From NCBI GenBank assembly GCA_002770955.1, contig PCUH01000086.1, forward strand, positions 1,179 to 7,997: a stretch of 6,819 nucleotides of DNA. Reading direction: 5' to 3'. Position numbers and translations under genes: made by a program. Source of the DNA: Flavobacteriales bacterium CG18_big_fil_WC_8_21_14_2_50_32_9 (GTDB taxonomy: Bacteria > Bacteroidota > Bacteroidia > Flavobacteriales_E > Vicingaceae). The notes below the pieces were generated by a model that saw nothing but the letters and a program-made list of their open reading frames with translations, did no database searches and was not told the DNA's origin. Shown here in pieces: positions 1-5,165 of this stretch. The stretch's first letter is position 1. Each line of letters starts with the position of its first letter.

Positions 1-1077
1 CCGTTAGCTTTCCCAACCGTTACTACTACTTATATTGTGATGGGTACAGATACCAATGCTTGTGAAGGAACAGATACTGTTGTGGTTACCGTAAACCCAT
101 TACCTACCATTAGTGCAGGATTAACCGATACGGTTTATATGTGTGCAGGAGATTCTGTTCAACTGAATGCTACAGGAGGAACAAGTTATGTGTGGACACC
201 AAATACAAATATCACTAACAATACGATTGCTAATCCATTTGTTTTCCCTCCAGTTACAACAACTTATTATGTAACAGGAACTGATGCTAATTCATGTAGT
301 AATTCCGATTCGGTTGTAGTAAGCGTATTTGCTATACCTGATTTGTCTGATACCGTTATTTGTATTGGCGATAGTATTCAACTAACAGCTTATGGACCTC
401 CTGGAGCTACTTTCACTTGGACTCCAACAACAAGCTTATCTAATCCGAATATTGCTAATCCATATACTTCAACTACGGTAACAATTACTTACACGGTTAC
501 TGTTCAGGATACCAATGGGTGTGTTGATACTACACAAATTACAGTTACTGCTGAAGATAAGCCTAATGCTGCATTCACAGTAGAAACTACCCCTGCTTGT
601 GATGGCATTTTAGCTATTTTTGATAATACCAGTACGGGAGCAGATAGCTATTTGTGGTTATTTGGAGATGGTAGTCAGTCTATTGAAATTCATCCAACAC
701 ACATTTTTGCTTATGAATCTTCATTTACCACCATTCTAAATGCGTATAGTGCCAATGGTTGTTTAGATACGGCTGTCTTTAATATTTCATCATTAAGTTT
801 TGAAGAACAGTTTAATTTAACACCACCAAGTGTGTTGACACCCAACAGAGATGGATTTAATGATGAATTTAGGTTGGATTTGCCTGAAGCGATAAGTCAA
901 TGTACCAATATTGAAATCTTTAACCGTTGGGGAATGAAAGTGTTTGAATCTAAAGGACAAAATATGGGTTGGGATGGAAGAACAACTACTGGAGCGGAAG
1001 TTCCCGATGGCACTTATTTTTATATCGTAGATGTAAAAGGTATTGTTAAAAAAGGTTCTATTACGTTGATGAGGTAG
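1..1077 (+). CDS. T9SS type B sorting (gliding-motility C-terminal) domain protein, 5' truncated
   Basis: The frame is open from the first base to a TAG stop, so this is the last 358 codons of a longer gene whose start lies outside the window. Visible domains in order: the end of one Ig-like repeat (codons 1-32), two full Ig-like repeats (about 33-109 and 110-184, each with a 'C-x-GDS-x-QL' motif, a 'WTP' core and 'T-x-TYxVT...D-x-N-x-C'), a PKD-like domain (about 190-260, with 'LWLFGDGS'), and a C-terminal domain of about 85 residues with 'PSVLTPNRDGFNDEF', 'IFNRWGMKVFE' and 'GWDG...PDGTYFYIVD'. The last is the CHU_C / gliding-motility-associated domain, known as a type B sorting signal that sends proteins through the T9SS to the cell surface or medium. 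By family, such proteins are large adhesins or matrix proteins; the specific ligand cannot be read here. A second sorting-domain protein follows 150 bases downstream on the same strand. Confidence 0.93.
   Translation, partial: PLAFPTVTTTYIVMGTDTNACEGTDTVVVTVNPLPTISAGLTDTVYMCAGDSVQLNATGGTSYVWTPNTNITNNTIANPFVFPPVTTTYYVTGTDANSCSNSDSVVVSVFAIPDLSDTVICIGDSIQLTAYGPPGATFTWTPTTSLSNPNIANPYTSTTVTITYTVTVQDTNGCVDTTQITVTAEDKPNAAFTVETTPACDGILAIFDNTSTGADSYLWLFGDGSQSIEIHPTHIFAYESSFTTILNAYSANGCLDTAVFNISSLSFEEQFNLTPPSVLTPNRDGFNDEFRLDLPEAISQCTNIEIFNRWGMKVFESKGQNMGWDGRTTTGAEVPDGTYFYIVDVKGIVKKGSITLMR
97..552 (+). repeat. Two tandem Ig-like repeat units within the surface protein
   Basis: Two consecutive units of roughly 75 residues share the pattern Cys-x-Gly-Asp-Ser, Trp-Thr-Pro, Ile-Ala-Asn-Pro, then Thr-rich strands and Asn-x-Cys. 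At DNA level the 13-base string ATTGCTAATCCAT occurs in both (226-238 and 451-463), while the rest has diverged. The tail of a third unit occupies the first 93 bases, so the array continues upstream. The paired cysteines (about 75 residues apart per unit) could form one disulphide per repeat, which is an inference. Confidence 0.75.
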
Positions 1078-1084
1078 CTATTTG

Positions 1085-1109
1085 AAGTTTGACTTCTCGA
1101 CTCTATGGA
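1085..1109 (+). repeat. Short intergenic repeat, uninterrupted copy
   Basis: This 25-base segment reads AAGTTTGACTTCTCG then ACTCTATGGA. It matches the two outer arms of the interrupted element at 3482-3560 at 22 of 25 positions when those arms are joined at a shared CG. Its left part also holds a small hairpin (GAAGT, TTG loop, ACTTC at 1084-1096). It lies just after the stop codon of the upstream gene, so it may be part of the 3' untranslated region; there is no T-run typical of an intrinsic terminator. Confidence 0.5.
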
Positions 1110-1160
1110 TAATTTATTCAGAAAATGGGGTATCGATATTTTTTAATTTTTTAGCTACAT

Positions 1161-1176
1161 GGTCGGAAGTCCGACC
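1161..1176. repeat. GC-rich perfect inverted repeat in spacer
   Basis: GGTCGGAAGTCCGACC folds as a 6-bp stem with an AAGT tetraloop, and the two flanking arms are perfectly complementary. It stands out in a very AT-rich spacer and is followed by TAAAAAATAA. Read on the minus strand, the T-run precedes rather than follows the hairpin, so a terminator is possible only weakly. It could instead be a protein-binding palindrome for the gene starting 51 bases downstream. Confidence 0.5.
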
Positions 1177-1227
1177 TAAAAAATAATGCAATGCTTTATC
1201 CCATTATATAGTATAATTTTTATAAAT

Positions 1228-2163
1228 ATGATGCATCTAAAACCTCTTTTATTAGCTATCATCATTTTGTTGTCCACCAACATTATTCTTGCTCAAGATG
1301 TAATAGGAGGGGAAATAAGTTATTCACATGTATCTAGCACTACTTACAATATCACTTCTATTATTTATTCCAAGACAAGTATGGGTATAAATCATACAGG
1401 AACACCTACCGTATTATGGAATGATATTACTAAATGGGAAAACACTTATTTTCATACTTTTTCAGGTCCAAGTCCAAACAGTTACAACATTTCTTATTTG
1501 GATAGTTTTAGAATAGCAAACATCACTAATATCCCTAATTCATTCAGTGAAAAAATTGAGTTGCAAAGCGAATTGATAATTAATCCTTTTCAAGGAGTAA
1601 ATAATAGCCCTACTTTTCAATTTAACCCCTCTAATATTTCAGTTTCTGGAGGAAATATTATTTACAATCCTAATGTAATAGAAACAGATGGAGATAGTTT
1701 ATTTTTTGATATTATTCCTGCTTCAGTTACCAATTATAATTTTCCAATAGGGGCTACTATAAATAGTAATTCAGGAATATATACGATGCCATTTTCTCAA
1801 GGAAAACACACCATAGCTATTAAGGTAGAAGAATGGAGAAATGGATTTTTTATAGGATTTGTAATTCAAGAAATGACGATAGATACAGATTTTATTACCT
1901 CTTTACATGAGGCAACTTTATTCAACAAACAAATGATTATTTTCCCCAACCCAACTTCAGGCAACTTTACCATTACTCAATTAGAGGAATTTGCAGGAGG
2001 AGGTATTTTGGAAATAACCAACCTCATGGGGCAAGTGGTGTTTTCGCAAACAATAAATGCTTCCATACTAACTATTCATCTTGCTAGTCAGCCCAAAGGC
2101 ATTTATTTGGTTAAAATTAACTCCGATAAGGAGAATGTGATACAAAAAGTGGTGTTGGAGTAG
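1228..2163 (+). CDS. Secreted protein with T9SS type A C-terminal sorting domain
   Basis: The ATG at 1228 is preferred over the in-frame ATG at 1186 because it begins a clean signal peptide: Met-Met-His-Leu-Lys, a hydrophobic run to residue 21, and a likely cleavage after Ala22 (ILA/QD). The product is 311 residues. The mature start 'DVIGGEISYSHVSSTTYNI' resembles the 'GGEISY...YEI' opening common in Bacteroidota surface proteins that often sit beside gliding-motility-domain proteins. The middle is a Ser/Thr/Asn-rich beta-type region; 'NSGIYTMPFSQGKHTIAIKVEEW' resembles a cadherin-like or Ig-like strand pattern. The final 75 residues hold the sorting domain: 'FPNPTSGNFTI' (about 239-249), 'LEITNLMGQVVF', and 'PKGIYLVKI', ending 'KVVLE'. 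By family this domain directs export by the T9SS and is normally removed at the surface. The substrate or partner is unknown. It is convergent with the peptidase gene, with only 27 bases between stops. Confidence 0.88.
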   Translation: MMHLKPLLLAIIILLSTNIILAQDVIGGEISYSHVSSTTYNITSIIYSKTSMGINHTGTPTVLWNDITKWENTYFHTFSGPSPNSYNISYLDSFRIANITNIPNSFSEKIELQSELIINPFQGVNNSPTFQFNPSNISVSGGNIIYNPNVIETDGDSLFFDIIPASVTNYNFPIGATINSNSGIYTMPFSQGKHTIAIKVEEWRNGFFIGFVIQEMTIDTDFITSLHEATLFNKQMIIFPNPTSGNFTITQLEEFAGGGILEITNLMGQVVFSQTINASILTIHLASQPKGIYLVKINSDKENVIQKVVLE

Positions 2164-2190
2164 GGTCTGACAATTAGTTATTGAAGTTAT

Positions 2191-3450
2191 TTAAAGCCCA
2201 TCCATAAAATCCCGTAACAACAAAAAGATGTTGTTGAATTCATTCATAGGTAACGTAGCAGCAATATCTTCCACATCGTGATAGGCTTTTCTGCTGCCTA
2301 GTCCGTAGATAAAAAAAGCAGGAATGCCTTTTTCAATAAACCAATAATGATCGCTGTTGGGGGCGTTTTTTCTTTTTTTAATTTCTGCTACATAATGGTG
2401 TTGAGTGTTGAGGGTTTGCAATTTTTCAAAAGCGGTTGTTAATTCAACACCATTCACCACCATCAACCCTTCCTCTCCTGTTCCAATTACATCCACATTA
2501 ATTAAAAAATTAAGGTGTTGGAGGTGGAATAAAGGGTGTTTTACAAAATAATTAGAACCTAAAATCCCTGATTCTTCTGCACCAAAAGCCATAAAAACCA
2601 TCGTTTTTCTTGGAGGATGTTGAGCATAATGAGCTGCAAAATTTAACATTAAGGCAATGCCACTTCCATTGTCGTTCGCTCCAGGAAAATAAACCTCATC
2701 ACCCATTCTTCCTAAGTGATCATAATGAGCAGTGATAACAATTAATGAATCAGGAAATTCAGTTCCTTGGATGTAGCCTATTACGTTTTGTGATTGGTAA
2801 TCCGATACTAATTTTTGTTGAATGGTTACCGTAATGGAATGGCTTTTTCGATCTATTTTTTCTCGCTTCACTTTTAAAATAGCATAATCCACATAAGTGG
2901 TTGCAAGTCCTTTAGTAAGTTTATCTTCCAAAAAAATAACACCTGTTGCTCCAACAACATTTATTTTTAATAGGGGCAATGTCTCATTATCGGAAGGGAT
3001 AGTTGCACCATCTACAACAATAAACTTATTGAGAAAAAAATTTCTTTTACTCAGTTTTTGTATTGTTTTTTTTGAAGGAAGATTAGCGGCATTATAATGA
3101 ACTAAATCAAACGCACCTTTTATTTTACCTGAGTTGGCTCCCACAATAAAATCAACACCTGCTTGGAGTTTCTCACCATCAATGGCTACAGATAAATCGC
3201 CATAAATAGTGTTGATGGGGTAGTTAAAATATTGAAAGAAACTGTTTTTAAAAGGTTGAACGCCCACTCTTTCAAATTCTTGTGCAATATAGATGGCTGC
3301 TTTTTTTTCACCATCATTGATGGCTCCTCTGCCTTCAAAATAGGGAGAAGCTAAGGTATCTAACACCTTTTTTGCATAAGCTACATCCTGACTTTTAGCT
3401 GAAAATATGAATAAAAAAATTTCCAAAAAAAATAAACTATTTTTAAACAT
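2191..3450 (-). CDS. Secreted M28-family zinc aminopeptidase
   Basis: The 419-residue product has an N-terminal signal peptide (residues 1-20, hydrophobic 'LFFLEIFLFIFSA', likely cut before Gln21-Asp22, with an unusual Glu in the core). The N-terminal region with 'GRGAINDGEKKAAIYIAQEF' (about 41-60) is typical of M28 enzymes that carry a PA-like insert, here about residues 80-215. The catalytic domain shows the complete two-zinc set: His242 in 'AHYDHLG', Asp260 in 'GANDNGSG', the Glu292-Glu293 pair in 'FGAEESG', Asp320 in 'NVDVIG', and His391 in 'AYHDVED'; the family 'SDH' motif is at 366-368. By family it is expected to release N-terminal amino acids from peptides in the periplasm or outside the cell. 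No T9SS sorting domain is present, so export is probably Sec only. Exact substrate preference cannot be judged. The spacer ahead of it contains a nested palindrome, so it is probably transcribed separately from the hypothetical gene upstream. Confidence 0.93.
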   Translation of the reverse strand: MFKNSLFFLEIFLFIFSAKSQDVAYAKKVLDTLASPYFEGRGAINDGEKKAAIYIAQEFERVGVQPFKNSFFQYFNYPINTIYGDLSVAIDGEKLQAGVDFIVGANSGKIKGAFDLVHYNAANLPSKKTIQKLSKRNFFLNKFIVVDGATIPSDNETLPLLKINVVGATGVIFLEDKLTKGLATTYVDYAILKVKREKIDRKSHSITVTIQQKLVSDYQSQNVIGYIQGTEFPDSLIVITAHYDHLGRMGDEVYFPGANDNGSGIALMLNFAAHYAQHPPRKTMVFMAFGAEESGILGSNYFVKHPLFHLQHLNFLINVDVIGTGEEGLMVVNGVELTTAFEKLQTLNTQHHYVAEIKKRKNAPNSDHYWFIEKGIPAFFIYGLGSRKAYHDVEDIAATLPMNEFNNIFLLLRDFMDGL

Positions 3451-3481
3451 TGTTTTAGTTTTTTATTAATGCCTATCTATA

Positions 3482-3560
3482 AAGTATGACTTTTCGCAAT
3501 CAATTCTTCAATCTTCACCCTGATATCGGGGTGAAAATTGAAGACTGCCGACTTTATGGA
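3482..3560. repeat. Composite intergenic element: short repeat split by a palindromic insert
   Basis: The outer arms AAGTATGACTTTTCG (3482-3496) and CGACTTTATGGA (3549-3560) together match the continuous 25-base copy at 1085-1109, with differences at three positions. Between them lie about 54 bases containing a near-perfect palindrome (3505-3544). CG is present at both junctions. In addition, ATAAAGT (3479-3485) and ACTTTAT (3551-3557) are inverted, so the whole region can fold as a nested stem. This suggests a small mobile palindrome inserted into a pre-existing repeat; the insertion itself is an inference from one comparison. Confidence 0.5.
3505..3544 (-). repeat. 40-base near-perfect palindrome, possible transcript end for the upstream minus-strand gene
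   Basis: Arms of 16 bp (TCTTCAATCTTCACCC against GGGTGAAAATTGAAGA) pair with a single C-A mismatch around the centre TGATATCG, whose own GATATC is palindromic. In RNA this is a strong hairpin on either strand. It lies after the stop of the minus-strand hypothetical gene (stop at 3571) and 55 bases before the peptidase start. No U-run follows on the minus strand (AATTGATTGCG follows), so classical intrinsic termination is not shown. It may act as a weak terminator, an RNA-stability hairpin or simply a repeat. Confidence 0.6.
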
Positions 3561-3570
3561 CAGACACTAA

Positions 3571-4221
3571 TTAGCTGAATCTTCTTTCTAGCAAAATAAT
3601 AAACTCCATATAGAAACTATTTTCTTCATCCCAATTATACTGAGTTTTGGCAGTATTGAGTTTTTTTAGAGCTTCATCAATATTATTTGATTCATCAATA
3701 TTTTTAATTAGGTTATTAAAAGCCTCCATTTTTTTATCAAACAACTCATTGGCATACAAATACCTATCGTTTAAGGAAAAAACTTCTTTTAAACTTTTTA
3801 TAGGTGTTCTGCTTAATTTTTGGACAATTTCCTGATTGGTTTTTGTATCTTCCACCACAGTAGTTGTTTTTTCTTCAGTTTTTTCTTCTTGTTGAGTTTC
3901 TTGAGGAGTTTCAATTGCAGGAAGTTCTAGTTTGGTAACTTTTTCAATTGTATTTGTTTCTAAAACTTTATTTTCTGGCTCTACCAATTCATCTTTTTGA
4001 GAAGAATGTTGATCTTGTGAAAGAGTAATTTTTTGGTGATTCTCTTGAGCTTCTAACAAATATTTTAAAACAACCAATCGTTCTTGCATTTTATTTACTT
4101 TTGAAATAACAGCACTTACCTCTAGTGATGGGATAGGTCTATTCTCAGGAAAACTTTCGGAATGATTAACAATATTTTGTAAAAGTTGATTTAATTCCTT
4201 ACGTATTCTATGTATTTCCAT
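3571..4221 (-). CDS. Conserved hypothetical protein with acidic low-complexity linker
   Basis: I recognise no named family, but the C-terminal block resembles one seen in many Bacteroidota hypothetical proteins. The ATG at 4221 (216 residues) is preferred; the frame continues to a GTG at 4230 that would add three residues. Three parts are visible. Residues 1-65 are helical and probably coiled coil ('IRKELNQLLQNIV', 'KMQERLVVLKYLLEAQE'). Residues 66-133 are a Gln/Glu/Thr/Lys-rich low-complexity linker with 'EKTEEKTTTVVEDTKT'. Residues 135-216 form a compact domain with 'PIKSLKEVFSLNDRYLY', 'ELF..KMEAFN', 'NIDEALKKLN', 'YNWDEEN' and the end 'LLERRFS'. There is no signal peptide or membrane segment, so it should be cytoplasmic. 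The layout suggests two interaction modules joined by a flexible tether, which is inference. It is divergent from thymidine kinase, sharing a 76-85 base promoter region. Confidence 0.82.
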   Translation of the reverse strand: MEIHRIRKELNQLLQNIVNHSESFPENRPIPSLEVSAVISKVNKMQERLVVLKYLLEAQENHQKITLSQDQHSSQKDELVEPENKVLETNTIEKVTKLELPAIETPQETQQEEKTEEKTTTVVEDTKTNQEIVQKLSRTPIKSLKEVFSLNDRYLYANELFDKKMEAFNNLIKNIDESNNIDEALKKLNTAKTQYNWDEENSFYMEFIILLERRFS

Positions 4222-4230
4222 AATCCACAC

Positions 4231-4306
4231 TATTTTTTATTAAACAAATATTTTGAAGTATAAAAATAGTAAAAAAACGATTAGCTTTACAACTTAATTT
4301 TAATTT
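4231..4306. promoter_or_regulatory. Divergent promoter region between the hypothetical gene and tdk
   Basis: This AT-rich spacer separates two divergent genes and must hold promoters for both. For tdk, TAGCTTTA at 4282-4289 matches the Bacteroidota -7 element TAnnTTTG at all but the last base and lies 17 bases before the ATG; no TTG is found at the usual distance upstream. For the minus-strand gene, AATATTTG (complement of 4245-4252) matches at all but the first base. Both assignments are weak because the spacer is so AT-rich. No operator-like palindrome was seen. Confidence 0.35.
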
Positions 4307-4888
4307 ATGTTTTTAGAAACTCCAATACAAACTTCAAAAAGAAAAGGCTGGATAGAAGTTGTTTGTGGGTCAATGTTTTCTGGCAAAACGGAAGAATTAA
4401 TTCGAAGAATGAAACGAGCCAAATTTGCCAAGCAACATGTTGAGATTTTTAAGCCTGAAATTGACAAGCGTTATGACGATGAAAAAGTAGTTTCGCACGA
4501 TGCCAACGAAATTCATTCCACACCTGTTCCTTCTTCTTCTAACATTATTATTTTAGCGAACAATGTAGATGTGGTGGGCATTGATGAAGCTCAGTTTTTT
4601 GATGATGGCTTGGTAGCAGTTTGTAACCAATTAGCCAATAGTGGCATCAGGGTTATTGTTGCTGGGTTGGATATGGATTTTAAAGGAAAACCTTTTGGAC
4701 CAATGCCGCAAATTATGGCTTGTGCTGAATACATTACCAAAGTACATGCTATTTGTATGCATTGCGGAGAATTAGCCAATCATTCTCATAGAATAAATAC
4801 AGATGAAAAACTGGTTCAACTCGGAGAAACAGATGCCTATGAGCCACTTTGTAGGAGTTGCTTTCAACGGGCGATTAGTAAGAAATAA
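4307..4888 (+). CDS. tdk: Thymidine kinase
   Basis: This 193-residue protein is the type II (TK1-like) thymidine kinase, which transfers the ATP gamma-phosphate to thymidine to make dTMP in the cytoplasmic pyrimidine salvage pathway (EC 2.7.1.21). The P-loop is 'GSMFSGKTEEL' (residues 21-31). The Walker-B-like 'GIDEAQFF' (91-98) includes Glu94, the expected general base. 'GLDMDFKGKPFGPMP' (120-134) is the family block before the lasso. Four zinc-finger cysteines are present: Cys150 and Cys153 ('CMHCG') and Cys182 and Cys185 ('CRSC'). 'YEPLCR' (178-183) holds the substrate-binding tyrosine. Length and motif order are normal and nothing is missing. The ATG at 4307 is the only start ahead of the P-loop that leaves the usual short N-terminal extension. 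It is divergent from the hypothetical gene, and a C/G-run repeat hairpin lies 21 bases after its stop. Confidence 0.97.
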   Translation: MFLETPIQTSKRKGWIEVVCGSMFSGKTEELIRRMKRAKFAKQHVEIFKPEIDKRYDDEKVVSHDANEIHSTPVPSSSNIIILANNVDVVGIDEAQFFDDGLVAVCNQLANSGIRVIVAGLDMDFKGKPFGPMPQIMACAEYITKVHAICMHCGELANHSHRINTDEKLVQLGETDAYEPLCRSCFQRAISKK

Positions 4889-4898
4889 AAGCCCTAGA

Positions 4899-4926
4899 AG
4901 CCCCCTAAATCCCCTGAAGGGGACTT
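4899..4926 (+). repeat. Dispersed C/G-run palindromic repeat, copy 1
   Basis: AGCCCCCTAAATCCCC, then TGAAGGGGACTT. The same element occurs in opposite orientation at 6630-6658, where the runs are one base longer; apart from one substitution and one base of run length they are identical. The G-run can pair with either C-run, giving two mutually exclusive hairpins. From general knowledge, elements of this form are abundant between genes in many Bacteroidota genomes, and produce spurious peptides of the type 'SPLNPPKG' in ORF calls. Confidence 0.8.
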
Positions 4927-4929
4927 TTC
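4910..4929 (+). terminator. Possible intrinsic terminator of tdk inside the repeat
   Basis: TCCCC-TGAA-GGGGA forms a 5-bp GC-rich hairpin with a four-base loop, followed by CTTTTC. It begins 22 bases after the tdk stop codon. The T-run is short, so efficiency is uncertain. The hairpin belongs to the dispersed repeat, so any terminator role may be co-opted. Confidence 0.4.
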
Positions 4930-4955
4930 CAATGCTACATTGCCATTTCCCATCC

Positions 4956-5004
4956 CAACCTTTCCCGCTTTTCAGCAGAGGACAAGCCCAAAGGGAAGGA
5001 GTTG
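4956..5004. repeat. Imperfect inverted repeat in the tdk downstream spacer
   Basis: CAACCTTTCCC (4956-4966) and GGGAAGGAGTTG (4993-5004) pair over about eleven positions, including one G-U pair, with a single-base bulge, enclosing 26 bases. The region is more GC-rich than its surroundings and runs on directly from repeat copy 1, so it may be part of a larger dispersed element. I see no coding sequence here that I can support. Confidence 0.45.
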
Positions 5005-5031
5005 CCAACGCACAAAGCCAATCTTTTCGTC

Positions 5032-5061
5032 ATTCCTGTGCAGCGTAGCGGAAACAGGAAT
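5032..5061. repeat. ATTCCTGT/ACAGGAAT inverted repeat with T-rich tail
   Basis: ATTCCTGT (5032-5039) and ACAGGAAT (5054-5061) form a perfect 8-bp stem around GCAGCGTAGCGGAA. On the plus strand CTGTTTTATTT follows, so this could terminate read-through from tdk or insulate the promoter just downstream. No gene ends immediately before it, which favours a dispersed repeat over a dedicated terminator. Confidence 0.5.
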
Positions 5062-5069
5062 CTGTTTTA

Positions 5070-5101
5070 TTTGCAATAATGGTTTAAATAAGTTACATTT
5101 G
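5070..5101 (+). promoter_or_regulatory. Bacteroidota consensus promoter (TTTG -33, TACATTTG -7)
   Basis: TTTG at 5070-5073 and TACATTTG at 5094-5101 match the phylum's -33 TTTG and -7 TAnnTTTG elements exactly, with 20 bases between them and box centres 26 bases apart as expected. Transcription would begin near 5108, giving a leader of about 58 bases before the ATG at 5166. It is the clearest promoter in the window and drives the lipoprotein gene and, by read-through, probably the acetyltransferase gene. Confidence 0.7.
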
Positions 5102-5115
5102 ATTTAAATTTAAAA

Positions 5116-5148
5116 CCCCATGCGTGGACGCTTGAAGTAGCAGAGGGG
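5116..5148 (+). promoter_or_regulatory. GC-boxed leader segment upstream of the lipoprotein gene
   Basis: CCCC (5116-5119) and GGGG (5145-5148) enclose a segment with an inner self-complementary GCGTGGACGC (5122-5131). The segment lies within the predicted transcript leader and is far richer in G and C than the flanks. It could fold as a stem closed by the C/G runs. I recognise no known riboswitch class. It could equally be a remnant of a repeat or of a recombination site; no function is assigned. Confidence 0.35.
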
Positions 5149-5165
5149 CTAATCACAAGTAAAGA

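Noticed and set aside
97..552. Tandem repeat considered as a CRISPR or other DNA-level repeat array
   Set aside because: The similarity is at protein level (Ig-like units in a continuous reading frame); DNA identity is limited to short strings.
1186..1227. Upstream ATG giving a 14-residue longer form of the type A sorting-domain protein
   Set aside because: The extension would put a second hydrophobic stretch ahead of a complete signal peptide that begins naturally at the ATG at 1228.
2897..3097. Plus-strand open frame inside the M28 peptidase gene
   Set aside because: It lies entirely antisense to a gene with complete catalytic motifs and shows no domain of its own.
3647..3835. Plus-strand open frame inside the minus-strand hypothetical gene
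   Set aside because: The opposite frame encodes a protein with a conserved-looking C-terminal block; this frame is a shadow.
4591..4779. Minus-strand open frame inside tdk
   Set aside because: It is antisense to the conserved core of thymidine kinase; it is open only because of codon composition.
4772..5008. Minus-strand open frame across the tdk end and the repeat spacer
   Set aside because: It is antisense to tdk and to the inverted repeats, with biased composition and no recognisable protein features.
4803..5048. Plus-strand open frame overlapping the end of tdk and the repeat spacer
   Set aside because: It overlaps tdk in another frame and then translates the C/G-run repeat into an 'SPLNPLKG' peptide, a known artefact of such repeats; it has no domain or start signal.
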